Positions 35,691 to 48,600 of a DNA stretch of 64,000 nt are shown one piece after another; position 1 is the first letter of the stretch, and each line of letters starts with the position of its first letter. The translations under genes were made by a program, and so were the position numbers. The notes below the pieces were generated by a model, which was given only the letters and a program-made list of their open reading frames with translations, was not told the origin of the DNA and made no database searches. The stretch is from Sinotaia quadrata (Eukaryota; Mollusca; Gastropoda; Architaenioglossa; Viviparidae), in assembly GCA_028829895.1 (NCBI GenBank), contig CM054181.1:105783860-105847859 (forward strand), given 5' to 3'.

Positions 35691-36060
35691 TTGTCCAAGC
35701 TCCTCTCTGCAACATGCTGTTACTAATTCCGTGAGGCAGAAAGGGTCTGGCAAGGGGTCTAGCTTTTCTTGCTTTCTCCTAACTTTGGCGGCTGCTGACA
35801 AAGTTCCGAAAGCGCCCACCAAAGTCAGAAGACAGCTGCCAGAGTTCCCACAAATGATCCATGCAAATACGGTTTTGATGGAAGATGGCTCCTCCGATCG
35901 TCTTCCGATAGTGCGTTTTTCAACGCCTGGCCCGCCAATTTGACAACTGAAGCTCTCCGATGTTATCGCTCTGGAATTATGGAAAAGCTGAAGAATGTGT
36001 AGCCTCTCTATTTTTCTCGAGCACCCAGATAAAAAGGTGTCAAAACTATTGGCCTCTTTA
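35690..36060. promoter_or_regulatory. candidate regulatory stretch upstream of the visible sall exons
   Basis: Higher GC and complexity than its surroundings. A 70-codon plus-strand ORF (35731-35943) crosses it, but its peptide matches nothing I know. Probably non-coding. A GA-rich tract follows (36070-36150). Confidence 0.22.
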
Positions 36061-36179
36061 GAGTCATGCAGGAGAGAGCGAGAGAGACAAAGAGAGAGCG
36101 AGAAAATGTAGTGGGAGAGAGAGTTAGAGAGAGAGAAAGAAAAGAAGGGGGGTAACTACTCGAGAAAGCTCTAAGCGTA

Positions 36180-36480
36180 GATGTTTTGAAAACATGATTT
36201 GCAACTTAAGAAGCTTTCTGGAAGTGAAACATTCCTTTCCGAAGAACTGTAAGTAAAACTGAGCAATGAGAAATAATCTTGTCATGACCGGCAGGCAAGA
36301 AATTGGATTGGTAATGAAGAGGGCCAGACGGAGGGGGTATTTAAGCTGATTATGCTAAGATAACAGTCTCTATTTAAAGTTAATATCTTTAATTACCAGA
36401 TCGTTGTCGTTAATCCGTTTTAACAATTTATATTCCAGAAATATTATTTTGTATTATAACAAATTAAGGTACACGTGCAT
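36180..36480. promoter_or_regulatory. candidate regulatory stretch with homeodomain and GATA words
   Basis: Contains GCTGATTATGCTAAGATAAC, TTAATATCTTTAATTACCAG and TTGGATTGGTAATGAAG, i.e. clustered TAAT/ATTA, GATAA and CCAAT-like words in otherwise unique sequence. The pattern fits an enhancer; no conservation test is possible. Confidence 0.28.
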
Positions 36481-38560
36481 ATGAATGAAAATAATAATGC
36501 ACACCCCATTACGATATAAAAATTCGTTTTATAACGTAAAATGCGTTTTGAAACGTAACATGCCACACACACAGACACACCGGACATTTATCTGTCACTC
36601 GGTACGTTCCTCTCAGTCTAAATGCAATCAATCGACCTCTAACACCCCTCTACAACTACAAACGTCACAACCAAAGTTACCCAGTCTTCCGGGGGGAAAA
36701 AACAAACAAAACCAAACAAACAGAAGTCCAATGTGGCAATGGCGGAAGATGGAAAAAAAAACCCTGTAGGAATACAAGAACGTAGCAGGAGCCAGTCACA
36801 CACAACTCTGAATGGAAGGTGACACAAGCCATGTGTTGGAGGGGAAACCGCCTCCCTTCCTGTGAGATCGTGAGATGAAGCAGAAACAGAACAGAAGCAG
36901 AAAGCTGAAACATTAGGGTCCATAACTCTGTCATATTGAACTTGATACGTAGCAGGTGATAGTTTGTTATGTCCTGCAAGATTGCTGTACCCACCCACCC
37001 ACCCCACTAAAGAAATGAAAGGCAGAGGAAATGAGTTTGGTTTATAATTTTAAGCTTTATCGTCTCTCTTCTACTACTCCGGGAATGGGGGGGGGGGAAT
37101 AAAATATGTTTCGAAAAGTGTCCTTTGTTAAAGTATCTCGAAACATTTTATTAAAAGAAATTGGAAAAAACTATTAATTGATCACTGTTGCATGATACAG
37201 TTAAAAGATCATGGAAATGCCATCATAGCGGCGGTCTCAGTTCTTTCTCTCATTTGCTTTCACTGAAATATGCTGGAGGCATAAATCTAACGTAAGTGGA
37301 AACAATACTAACAGCATTAAACAGAGGCATATGTCTACACGTCTGATTATGAATCAAACCCATTCACACGAGTTAAGCAGGATTCAGGTTGGGTATTTTT
37401 TTGTTCTTTTCAGAGCATGCTAAAACTTTCAGAAAAAAAAAGACACTTCATTAAAAAAAAAAAATTACTTTGGATTCAATTTTTGTTGTCTTGGTCTCAC
37501 ATTATCACGAGACAAAATCATCGCTAGGTTTCGTTGGATTTTCCGCTGGCTTGACATTCTGGTTGCTGTCCACAATGACGTTTTAGTCTAATCTTTATCC
37601 CACCCCGTGTACTCGTGATAGAAAGTATACAGACACGAGTGTCCACCACCTTCCCGCTAAAAACACACAAACAAACGCAAATAAAAAACCTCCACAAGAA
37701 CCAACAAGCATAATTTTCTGCCTTTCATTCCACCCACCCACCCCCACCAAATACCATATTTATAAGGCATCGGAAGACCAGCCAGCAGGTACGAAAAGCC
37801 GTTACCATGAGAAAATACCGTTGTGTCGTATCTGAAAAGAGCCAGGGATGGGAGGTGAAGGTCGGCGTCGTCTTGCTCTGGGAAAGTGTCGTCCTGTCCA
37901 CGTGAGAGTGAGATCACGTCGGGACAGTTGAGCGAGAAAAGTAAATAAGCACTCAAGATATAAATCAGTTTATTGGTCAATCACTCAAATAAACTGGTGA
38001 AGTGTCGGCAGTCTTGCACTGAGACTCACTGTGACTGACCTGTTGTTAAGACACGTACAAACCCAAGTAACAGATACTTTTTTGTCAAGAAATGCATGCT
38101 TCATTCACTTCAAACGAAATACTTTTTTTTAAAAGGTGGGGTGGTGGTGGTGGTGGGAGGCACAATCCCGAAGAGGTAGGATCCAGTCAACAAAATAAAA
38201 TTAACACTTTATCGCACTGCATTTTCAAACTAAATGAAGGTATAAAATATTTACATTCAGTAATTAATTTTCATTGTTTTAGTTTTCCAAATATTAGGCG
38301 TGAATAATTTTGCTTTTGTCTACATCACTCACCCAGAGTAATACCTCAACCTCTTCCCCTCCCCAGCGAACAAGCTTCTTTTTAATTTTTAAAAGTAGCA
38401 CGTCTAGTTCACTAAATCCACAGAAACATAAACTAATTAACGCAATTATTCACCGTTACGTCTTCCCGGCTTGACAAAGAGACAAGAACAATAGCCATTT
38501 GCATACAATAACCCTTGAACACAAATAACCGTGCGCGTATTAGCCCCAGTCTCAAAGCGC
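36481..38560. other. non-coding sequence
   Basis: Unique and low-complexity stretches. Poly-A and poly-G runs lie near 36750, 37088-37098 and 37440-37465. Minus-strand ORFs of 122 and 107 codons (37007-36639, 37980-37657) have no family resemblance. Confidence 0.4.
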
Positions 38561-38800
38561 CACCTCATAAAAAGAGCCTGCGAGAGAATCGAAAACTGAT
38601 AGTTATTGTGATGACAGTTGGCTTCGCTTCAATTCAGCTGTGTGACCTCTGCCAGCTCTCCCTTAGCCAATAATCTCCTATCTGTTTTGGGCACCAATAT
38701 GCTTAATTGAGGGTTGCTTATGAGATGAGGCACGGGCTGGCGCTATTAATAATTCAGTTGACGTGCCAACGAAATGCAGGCAAGACCAGAATCCTAGACA
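38560..38800. promoter_or_regulatory. candidate regulatory stretch with CCAAT and homeodomain words
   Basis: Dense non-repetitive text including TAGCCAATAATCTCC, ATATGCTTAATTGAGG and CTATTAATAATTCAG. It resembles conserved non-coding DNA around developmental genes. Support is motif density only. Confidence 0.28.
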
Positions 38801-38940
38801 CGCAACAACTGCTACGTACATGATGGCACACAATGGAAATAAAATGGTTTTTTAAAAAAAAAAAAGAAAATAGTCGGAGATGTTGGAAGGTTACAAGTAC
38901 CCGGGATTAAATTGTCTACCAAACTGGTGCAAGTAACAAC

Positions 38941-39320
38941 GACATATTGGAAGGCCTAGTCTGGACACTTCCGGATGAGAGCGGAAGTGTATGCCCACAA
39001 GCGCTGTGTGCAACCTTGCGCGGCCTGTTAGTTAAGACGGCACGCAGACTACAAAGTGTGTGGACAGGAGCTCTGAGTGGTCGCGCTAATCATCGTTCGC
39101 TCATTCCACTCATGCCGTTATGCTAGTGAATACTAATAAGAAGCTTTTGTTCCGAGCTGTCTGGGTGCGGGAGGCCGGCTTGCCCACGTCCCTAGGACCT
39201 GGCATAAAGATGATTGATCGTCAGGTCTTACCCGGCCTCTTGCCTTGATAAATGAAAGGTGTCGCTTTCCGCTTGATTGCTTGGCCAAAAGTAATCTGTG
39301 AAGAACTGGTCAGATAAATT
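38941..39320. promoter_or_regulatory. candidate regulatory stretch with paired ETS-type sites
   Basis: A balanced, unique stretch. A perfect 9-bp inverted repeat (38965-38973 and 38982-38990, 8-bp loop) places two ETS-like cores (ACTTCCG and CGGAAGT) head to head. Further on are CGCTAATCATCG (39084), a TTGATCG/GATTGATC cluster (about 39210) and TTTGATTGC-like words typical of homeodomain or PBC sites. Regulatory function is inference. Confidence 0.3.
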
Positions 39321-39580
39321 GATGTTCATCATTTTTTGTTTCTCTTCTCCTGCCATCCACGCCTATTCTGCCTCGAGTTACTGCAGTGGGTAAGCTTGTT
39401 CAAAACAGTTCCAGGGAAACTTGATACAATTTAAAAGAAACTGGAGAACAAGAAGGAGAGGGAAGGAGAGAACATATGACTTATGCATATTCTTTCAATA
39501 TATACTCCCAATATATTTTCCTTCATCTTTTTATATCTGTTCTTTCTAACCTCATCATCTCACACAGAACGATTGCCTTT

Positions 39581-39679
39581 AGAACTGAGAGGTACACAAT
39601 ATAAGCTCTCTTTAGGACTGATAGGTACACAAAATAAGCTCTCTTTAGGACTGAGAGGTACATAAAATAAGCTCTCTTT
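39581..39679 (+). repeat. 33-bp minisatellite, 3 copies
   Basis: Units begin at 39581, 39614 and 39647 (core AGGACTGAGAGGTACACAAA then ATAAGCTCTCTTT). Confidence 0.92.
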
Positions 39680-39848
39680 ATTATCTAACACAATAACGTC
39701 TTTGTTACCTATATCTCCCACACTATGACTGTCATAACATTTCAGCGTTTTCCGCATATAAACTAAACAAATTACTACAATGGGATAAAATCTTTGTTCT
39801 TTAACGAATATATTATTGGAAAGGGTAACAACTGTATTTGATCATAAT

Positions 39849-40106
39849 CAGTAGCGTAACTTCGAATTTGGGGCACCCCTACAAAACAGTCTAAAATGGC
39901 ACACCCCCGCCCATTTTCCACATTCGCACACACGCTGCTCCACTGAGAATCAACTTGCCATGCGCCCTGCGAAAACCCTCTGAACATGTGTACATTTTTC
40001 AAAAGCACAATTCTTTTTATTTAATGAACAAAGATCAGGCCCCTTCCTTAGAAAGACCCCAAGCACTGCTAGGGCTGCAGGGGGGGGGGGAGTAGTTGCG
40101 CCACTG
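39849..40106. mobile_element. non-autonomous hAT-type MITE with 8-bp target duplication
   Basis: The element is 258 bp. The left end is CAGTAGCGTAACT and the right end is the reverse complement of CAGTGGCGCAACT, so 11 of the first 13 terminal bases match. Directly outside lie exact 8-bp copies of ATCATAAT at 39841-39848 and 40107-40114. Terminal repeats starting CAGTGGCG with 8-bp target duplications are characteristic of hAT-superfamily elements. The inside has no transposase frame and carries a G run at 40080-40090. It must depend on an autonomous relative elsewhere. Confidence 0.85.
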
Positions 40107-42540
40107 ATCATAATTTTAAAATGTCTTCATTTGGAAGGATTACACTACAAAAAATAAGCATAGACACATGCGCGTGCGCACGCACAGAGGTCCTACATTG
40201 ATTTATAATAGTCCTAACTCTAGACGGTCAGAAGACAATTCCAAGAATAGGGTTCCTTTCCTTAGTTCCCTTCCCAGGTATTTATCAAGTCCCTGGTCGA
40301 GCGTTAATCTACCATACCCTAGTGACACCTACGTGAAAACTTCACAAAGCCCTTTCTGTTCTCTGACCTCACCATGAGCTCTCTTGGGGTATCTGCTTTA
40401 CAATATAGTCGTAATTTCTGCCTCTCCCATCCCTCCAAGCCATCTGCAGGTGATTAAAAGTTAGCAAGATGCCACCCCAGGGGTGGAGGTGGACCTTCTT
40501 GGGGTCGTAACATAGATACCCCGGCGAACCTAAGTTGGCTCTAGTTTAATGTCTTACAACGCTGTGGCACATTAAAAGCGCCAACTCGCATCAGCTGCCA
40601 AGTGAAAAGCCGACCCCTTCTCACGCCAACCATGCAAAATTCTCTGCAGTAAGTAAACACGTCTGCATATTAATGTCTGAAACTGGTCTGTTAGTCGACG
40701 TGAAGTCGTGTCAAAAAAGTGTGCTGTGCTGACACGAAGACCCGAAGTATTACTTTAGCATTATGAAGTCATGAGATATAAACTGTTTAGAATTCCTCAT
40801 TAGCTGTACCATAACAATATACTGTTTTATTGTGTGATATTTTTTTTTATGTTGAAAGAGATGAGTCTCATTACCTACGTATTGCACGAGCCTGAATCTT
40901 CTTGTAACTGGAAGCTCTCGTGTCCAGATTTGGAAAATAGTCAAATGAAATATGGTCAAAAGAAAAACAAAAACAAAAGAAAACAACAAAACTAAAAAAA
41001 ACCAAATAATATGAAGCTAGACTTATGTCACAAATTTGTATATGCAAACGACATGTTGGAAACAAACGAGTTGGGAAAACATAAGCATGCTTCCAGATTG
41101 TAGTGAGAAGAGCAAAAACGAACTACTTGAAAAAGAGCAAGAAAGAATATATTGTGACAGGGAAAAACAAAACTACTGAGCCTTTAACTTCGATTCCCTA
41201 ACCGAAACCTGTCTGGGCACAATAAGGAAAAGCGTTCTGACCCATATGCGATCTTCTCTTCCGACGGCACTGTGAAAGTATTTATCGCTGTCCCATCATT
41301 CAGAACTGTCACTGATGACACGATGATTATCCTTGCCCATAAATTTACAAGGCAATGTATAGGTGGATATATATGTGTGGGTGGTGGATCATTACACGCT
41401 GTTGTATTCTGGGACAAGTCTCCAGCAGTATTCGAACCTGCCGAGCAAGCCAGTGCCTCCCAGAAAAAAAAAAAGTTTCAGGACTCGTTCATCTCAATCC
41501 TGCTAAACATGTAACGTAACAAACCGGTCTCGACCGGTACAATCACACAGACGCTGTCGCGTTTTGGCAATGCCATCTAAGGAAATGTTTGAATGTGTAA
41601 TCGCTACTCAGGTTAATCGAACGCGAAACTCCAAGCCAGCCAGACAATAAGTCAGTAAATTCGCCATTTTATAATGTTATATAGAGAATGATGATACGAA
41701 CATGACTCATTTCAAAGTAATGACTAAGTTTTATTTTATGGGGAAGCGGGCGCACTGAACGACCTTGCATTTTTCTGTTTTAAAATATGAGGAAAATAAA
41801 ATCATTTGAACAATCATTCCGCAAACAGACATTTTCTGTACTTATGAACAAGACAGAATTGTGAAGGAGCTGGCGTGTTCAAGGTATTAGCACTCAGATC
41901 GAGCAGTGAAATGAATGAACACACTACTAAATATAAATGTAATAATAACATAACATAAATCAAGTGAATACCAACAAGACACGGGCATTCCGCTGTGCGG
42001 TTAGACTGACCACGGGTATACTCATGCACACAAGTAACTTAACAACCACACTGTGAACGTAGTGCAGCTGACCCAGCTGACACAGGTCAGCAGATTGTAG
42101 CCAGTGTCACTTAACCATGAGGCAACTGCCAACCTGCTACAAACGAAATCTTAAACTTGTCCGCGGGTGTCAAGTGACGCCATGCTTGAGTGTTAACACG
42201 AAGTGACGTTAAAGCTAATCTATAAGAACGTTTAGCGAGCATAAAAATGTATGCCCTCAATTGAAACAAGTAAAGCAAAGAAGTTCAGCACTTTTATCAA
42301 CAATCTTTTTATTAAATGGTTATAGAACTCCAGGCTCGGATGGGGTAATTAATAGTAATCACAACCCTAATAAGAATACACTGAGCTTCAATACACAACC
42401 TCTCTTACACAAGAACACCCCCAACACAGAACGTATACACACGCTCGCGCACACGTACGAATACAAACAAAAGAAAAACCACGAAGTCGCTAAAATATTG
42501 CAAGTCAGAATGGGCGAAGACAATAATCCATCTTGGCCCC
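40107..42540. other. non-coding sequence
   Basis: No gene recognised. An imperfect palindromic block CTGGGA...TCCCAG surrounds a TTCGAA-containing stretch at about 41413-41465; it may be a short interspersed repeat remnant. Nothing else supported. Confidence 0.4.
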
Positions 42541-43140
42541 TTCTTTTATCTTCGCCTGATTCTCTTGAAACGGCTGCTTTCCGAGCGTCGCAGAAGTCGT
42601 GATGAGGACAATGGAAAGGCAGCCAATCTCTTTTGTGTTGGGAACTACCCAGATGCGAGCGGGGCTAGCATTACCAGCGGAAAGCTAAGTCTGTCCCGTT
42701 ATGATTACCTTTTGACAAACTTCTCAAAGAGCAAGCGGATAATGGTTGCTTAGGGATCTGATTTGAGAATCTCCGCCAAGCGCGCTTCCTGACAAAGTAG
42801 AACCCCCGAAGCACTGACACACACACAAAAAAAGGAAAATTTTAAAAATTAATTGTAAAGTGACGTGGAAAGGAATTAGCATGTCGCTTTAGTCATATTT
42901 CACGTCCCCACGATAATTAGATGTCCCAGAATATTACGCTGGAACCCCCGATCACAAATCATCGCGAATTTTCTGTTCGAGTGGGTGGTGGTGGTAAGGA
43001 GGAACCGTGTGCATGAGATGAGCTGTAATTTGCTTCAGTGATATTATTTTCCCTCTCATGTTTGGCTACGAGGACTAGCTCGCACAATGGGCTCAGCTTC
43101 CGTATTTAAAGCGCTCGACAACTCTCATACGGCACAGAAC
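42540..43140. promoter_or_regulatory. candidate regulatory stretches
   Basis: Two adjoining blocks (about 42540-42770 and 42860-43130) of unique, balanced sequence. Words include GGGGCTAGCATTACCAGCGG, CCGTTATGATTACC, CACGATAATTAGATG and a TTTGCTTCAGTGATATTATT stretch. A CA/poly-A separator lies between them. They look like conserved non-coding DNA; not testable here. Confidence 0.27.
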
Positions 43141-44440
43141 AACATAAGGCAAAGTGACTAATCAGATGATTTTTACAATTCGCAATCTATTATCAGTACA
43201 TACTCAGGCTCTTTGCTTAACTTACAAAGCCGAGAAATAAAAAGAAAAAAAATAGTGAAAAGAATATCAACCCGAAATACCACAGCCAGACAATTCTTTT
43301 TTTTCCCAGCCAACATCGAGCGCCCACAGAACTCACCTGTGACTTGCCTGACACCAAATGGCAAACCTTTGCACCTGGTCGGTACTTTTCAAAATGATGC
43401 CAAAAAGAAAAATTCCTGGGGAGGGCGTTCTCTCCCCCCTTAACCCCCCACTTCCCCCTGTCAATCCCAAACGGTCTTTCGTAAAATCCAGCTGCAAAAC
43501 GATTTTCATCTGAAATCCTTGCATCTCAAGGCTGGCGGCCTTTTCTTCGGTTTGATATAAACGACTAGGGGATATAGTGGGGTCCTAAATGGGATGCCAG
43601 AATTTCGTGATAATTTTTTTTAAAGCAGGAAATAAAATATCGCTTGCCACTTAGTGCTGGTGGTCTTCCATATGAAAGATCTATTTTTAGGGGGACTTGA
43701 ATTCAAATCTTGTCAAAATTTAAGTAAATGGCTGGTACTCATTTTGTTTCGACTCCGGGAGAAATTGCGAAAATAGTACAAGTACGGAGAGAGCTGTGAC
43801 CGAGTGTGTCTGTCTGTTTGGGCATGTGTGAGTATGTTAGAGAGCGGGGGTGTTTCTATGTGCGTAACACATGGTCATTCGCGTTTTAAGTCATACAAGT
43901 GCCAGAAATTGTTCTCAAAAACTTCCTAGTTCACCGGTACTCACTCCTCTTCGCCATGTTTGACTTCAAGTAAACCCACCTCCATTGTAGTTGTGTGTTT
44001 GATCATTTACATAATGATTGGTTTAAAATGTAACATTCGCTCGAAGATGTTCAAAGTACAAAAATATAAAGAGCCAGCACAAATGATAGGTCAATAGCAG
44101 CAGACTCTTAAGTGTCTGGAGTAAGAAGCAGAGAAGGCTGTTGTAGTTAGTTTAACCCCTTCACTGCAACCCCATTACGCTATAGCTAAAAAAGTGTTAC
44201 TAATATTCTGCTATCACAAGAGGAATCCACATTTTACAACTTAATACCATCAGAGAGCAATGACAATAAAGGACTATTCATCGTCAATAAATAATCCCAA
44301 TAATGATGGTATTTCTAATTACAACTCTACCCGCCAAGATGTCTAAGTGTAATCAAATTCATATCTCAATGCTGAGCACGACGCCATGACTATAGGGAGT
44401 GGTTGTGTTGATTTAAGGGTAAAGTCTCACCCACTTAGTG
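43141..44440. other. non-coding sequence
   Basis: No recognised gene. A good donor-like word CAG|GTGAGT is present on the minus strand near 43337, but the open frames before it show no SALL N-terminal features. Confidence 0.4.
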
Positions 44441-45170
44441 ACATCCCTCTCTGTCTATTTCATGCATTTTATCATGCACATATTTTTAGTGACACCTCTC
44501 TCTGTCTAATTCAGAATGTATTTTATCATTCACGTGTACTTTTCCCACCAAAACCCCAACCTGTACGTTTCTTGTGCAAAGTAATCCACCTTAACCATTC
44601 TTAGACCTTAGACACATTACCCTCGCTTCCATCCAACTGTGATCTTTTCCTGCTTTTCTCATCTTTTATTCTTCTTACTCTCTTAGACGGCGTGACCTCA
44701 CGCACTTAAAAGAATTATTTATACCATTCCTAGAAAGTGTGTTCGTTTACTACCTTTCTTAGAGTGATCTTGGGCTACCTTGTGCAATAATGTCCCTCTA
44801 CTTTTCTTAGAATGAGTGGTCTTTCTATGACTACAATCTCTCTTACCGTTTGAAATAACGATTGCCCTCTAACTTTTTAGTGATCTCCCCTACATGCACT
44901 TTCCTCAGCATTTCTTATACGGTCTCCTTGCCTTTCTTAGACAAAGATCTTCTTCAAACCCTTTTAGTACGGTTAACCCGCCTTTCTTAAAGAACATTTT
45001 CAAGTCTTCTTATTACTGTCTCCTTAACTTTTTAAGATACGGATGTCACTTGTTCCTTAGAAATATATCTCTATATTTCTAAGCTAATAAACCCCTCATC
45101 GTGCATTAATACATTCCCCCTACCTATAATAGTGACATCCCCATTTTATATAGAACGAGCTCCCTCACCT
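44440..45170 (+). repeat. pyrimidine-rich degenerate repeat
   Basis: Variants of a short motif around CTTTCTTAGA plus ATCTCCC or GTGACCTC recur roughly every 50-70 bp over 700 bp. Strongly decayed, so period and copy number are uncertain. Confidence 0.5.
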
Positions 45171-45175
45171 TCTCC

Positions 45176-45402
45176 ATGCTTTTCTTTGCTAAATGCAATG
45201 TTTTAGTTCGAGATACAGGGGCGTACATTTTCAGCACAACTCTGGCTGGCTGGCCCTTTCAAAGTCTGAAGATCCTTACAGGAAGGTTCGGGATGCTGGG
45301 CTCGCCAGGGCCGCTGCCGCCCATCGTGAATCAAACACACCCGTGCCAGGCATTTGTCACAAATTCTTTCAGGAAGTGGCAGGTAAATTGATCCTCAAGT
45401 AA
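45176..45402. promoter_or_regulatory. candidate conserved stretch, three frames open
   Basis: Two plus-strand frames (45176-45391 and 45193-45402) and one minus-strand frame of about 60 codons are open over the same higher-GC block. None contains a known domain. Open frames in several registers are expected by chance in stop-poor GC-rich DNA, so a non-coding element is more likely. Confidence 0.2.
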
Positions 45403-46519
45403 CGGCATAAATCATTTTCACCCCTCTTCGCCAGACCTCGTTTTTCTATGGGTGGTCCTTGCAGTTAAAATGCTATATTATGTGGAAAAGGCAAGGCCTT
45501 AGCATCGTAAACTACAAGGGGTGGGCTAAGGGTACGGTTTGAAGGGCAAAGGTGAGGGTCTAGAATAAGATGGGGATGGGGGTGGAGGTAAAAAGGAAAA
45601 TATATTAAAAGGAATATCTCGTGCAAACAATCGAAATATTATCTATTTAATTTGCCTTTGCCCAAGTATGCATTCTCCATCACAGTTTCAGTAAGTGATC
45701 TTGTACTATTCTAAGAAAGACCATTTACTATTGCAGCGAACATTGTTTCGAAATGGCATTAAACCAGCGTAATAATAATCTGAAGAAACAAATGATGACC
45801 ATGTGATGGAAATGCAGATGAAATAAATGATATACTGAAAAACACAAACGATATTTTTTCAAAAGTACACATATACGAGGATAGATTGTTTAACGACAAA
45901 GGACTATCAAGGATTTTGAAAAGATAGACGAATATTGTTTCTAAGTGACAAAACACATTCAACAAATAAAATCACCGCCATTTTATTTTATTGAAAATCT
46001 AAATCAACAAAAGCTAACTTGCACAGTTGAAATTTCTCAGTTTATACAATAAATTATCAAAAATCAACTGCAAACTGTTACATTTAAAATGTACGAATGG
46101 AAAGTCTACTCCTTATTTGAAAATTCTACTTTGTTTTTGTCTTTGACCTTTGTTTTCATCAGTGACATCTGGAGAGCAAAGGGAAAGAAACTCGCAACAG
46201 GTTCAACACTTCTAAGATTGCAACTGTTAGCAGTAACCTTGGAAACGGAATGTGGAGTGTTATATAAAATAATTTCTTTCACGTTCTGCGTTGTTCATCT
46301 TATGGCATAACCTTCTCTTCCTAGCCCCTGCAGTACTCGCCCAGCCCCCACCCCCACAAAGCACTATAACTATGTTCAGACGAAAAGCATCTCTCCCACT
46401 CCGCCTTTTTGTGCAGTGCTTGTGAAAATCGACATCTAACAACTTTCCTTTTTTTTCTTATTCACACTTCCTCTTCCTATTTCTTTCTCTTTCATCACCT
46501 TATGCCATTTTCTTTCACC

Positions 46520-46900
46520 GTCGTGCTGAACTATGCCAGCTTGCACGTGCGAGGAATTGTCCAAGCTTTTGTCCCTGGCACCCTGGGCGGGCGTAAGGCT
46601 AGTCCCAGAAAGAATGAAAATTATTAAATCCACCACGTCGGGCGCATAGCTGAAGAGGGGGAAACCACCTCTGTCAACAAGTCCGGTCAACAGTACGAGC
46701 GCAGGCCTGATCTGATACTTCATGAATCAAATCTTGCAAGCCTGCGTCAGAGCGAGACGGGCGGCGAACGAGACAGACCATGGCTGAATCCGTTCGTATG
46801 CACAAGTCGGGCTTGGGATTGGCTGGCGGTTTCCTGGCTCTAAAGAAGAAAGGTAGACTACTCTCCTGCGTTCGAGAGCCTAAATCACTGCATTAGCCTA
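46520..46900. promoter_or_regulatory. candidate regulatory stretch
   Basis: A unique, GC-balanced block between low-complexity sequences. It contains CCGTTCGTATGCAC, GGGATTGGCTGG (CCAAT on the minus strand) and AATTATTAAATCC. A 95-codon minus-strand ORF across part of it has no similarity I know. Confidence 0.22.
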
Positions 46901-48600
46901 GAAGTGTGAGCGAGCTGCTAGAGAAAGTATCATCACTTATTAATAGCAAAGACTCCCTCCCCTTTTCAATAAAGTCGGCACAGGGTGGATTTAACGTTAA
47001 ATTTCCAATTTAGAGCCCCCCCCCCGACATCTCCTTTTTTTAAAAAAAAGAAAAAAGAAAGGCGCATGTGTTCTGGCTCCAAATAGCGCATCCATTTATT
47101 TATATGTTTGTGACAATAGAGTGCGTTTTTCATTTTACTCGACAGATGTGGAAGACAATATATATACACGCGGATTTTATACACACCAGAACACATTTTC
47201 ACCAACCGCATGCTGCGATGCTGACTCAAGATTGTTGGATTTGTTTCCGTGCTTAGCCATTAGACGAGCAACAAGAGAAAGTAAGGATGCCCAAACCGTC
47301 ATTCAACACGTAACCACCACCTCACACCAGTCTTTTTTCTTCGTCTGTCTCCTCCCTGACTGCAACAAGGAGCCCCAACCCCCCCCCCAAAAAAAAATAA
47401 AAAATAAAAAAATCGTCAAGTGGTTTGTGACGTCAGCAAGAAAAGAAACAACTGGATTGACAGGGTAAAGATTGGGAGTCAGTGCGGGAGGGTGTTGTTG
47501 TTGGTGGGCAGGTTTGAAAATTAAGGAGGTGGTCTAGCTGTTGAGGTGGTAGTGAGGGGATGGTTGTTGGAAGCGGAGGGGTAAAGGTTGGGAGCTTGAA
47601 ACACTGATGGCTGTGTGTGTGTGTGTGTGTGTGAGGTTAAAATAGGGTGAAAGACTGGTAGAAATGGTCCCTGCTGCTAATTGCTGCCGTCTGGACAGAA
47701 GGCAAGTCGTCTCGATTCCAAAGAGAAAAAAAAAACGCGAGGGAAAGATTGTTTATTTCATGACGAACCGTCAATTAATTCTCTGCAGAGCAAAAGTATC
47801 ACTATGTTTTTTCATCCAGCAGCTGCAAGGTCTGCATGACAGCGAAACGAATACCTTCAACGAGAGACCTAAAAGGGAGAAAGAGGAAGGCAGAAAAAGA
47901 AGAAGGAAAAAAAAATCCCACAACGAAGATGGAACCAAGGAAGATAAATACACAAACCAGGCAAGAATGCTTCCTCCTTGTTTCCAGATCACCCAGTGAG
48001 CCTTTTTTCGAATGCTGTATATACACGCGCCTGTGTCTTTCTTCTGATGTCTAAAGGGAATCAGTTAACATATGTTTGATCGAGTGTAATTTGTTAATTC
48101 TAAACTATCATTCGGCGATATATACACGAACACAGCCACACGCGTCTGAAGGCAATAGCGATGATTAAATTCTTTCTGATTTAAGGCTAAAAAGGTTTCA
48201 AGAAATCCCGACGCAATCCACTGCCGAGATGTCACAAACCAAAACACAATATAGGAAAGTTTAAACAAAACTGACACGCGAAGGGGATATCGGTCCTAGG
48301 GAATTATGTGCACAATCAGGCCACAATCTCAACATTTACTTGAAAATATATGATTCGTTGGACCAAACGCATCTTTCCAAAATGCCAAGCAGAATAAATG
48401 TATTCTTTGCAATGGCCATATCTCACATCTTCTCTCCCCCTTAAAACCACGCCTATACTGGGCCCAAGTTTTGTCTCCCTTTGCAGATAATGAGTAATTT
48501 TTCTCTTTTCTTTTTTGTTTGAGTGGAGGAGGGGGAAGGGTGTTGTTGGAAAGGATTTTTATGACAGAGGAAGAATTCTGCAAATTTAGTAATTCATATC
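46901..48600. other. non-coding sequence with low-complexity tracts
   Basis: Contains C and A runs (about 47017 and 47378-47410), a GT run (about 47614-47633) and a perfect TGACGTCA at 47428-47435. No gene seen. Confidence 0.4.

Noticed and set aside
37657..37980. 107-codon minus-strand ORF with an Asp/Glu-rich part
   Set aside because: No cysteine knuckle or known SALL segment, and no clear splice borders.
41410..41465. TTCGAA-containing block with CTGGGA/TCCCAG ends, considered as a tRNA-derived SINE
   Set aside because: No A-box, no foldable tRNA cloverleaf and no tail with target duplication could be found.
43173..43524. Minus-strand frame ending at a CAG|GTGAGT donor near 43337, considered as the missing sall first exon
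   Set aside because: Peptide has no MSRRKQ start or C2HC finger; a good donor alone is not enough.
45230..45420. Minus-strand open frame with ICDKC-like text, considered as the SALL N-terminal C2HC finger exon
   Set aside because: Only the first few residues resemble a CxxC knuckle; the following SALL residues and histidine spacing are absent.
46436..46723. 95-codon minus-strand ORF with plausible start
   Set aside because: No recognisable domain, ends in Lys-rich low complexity, and other frames are also open; more likely non-coding.
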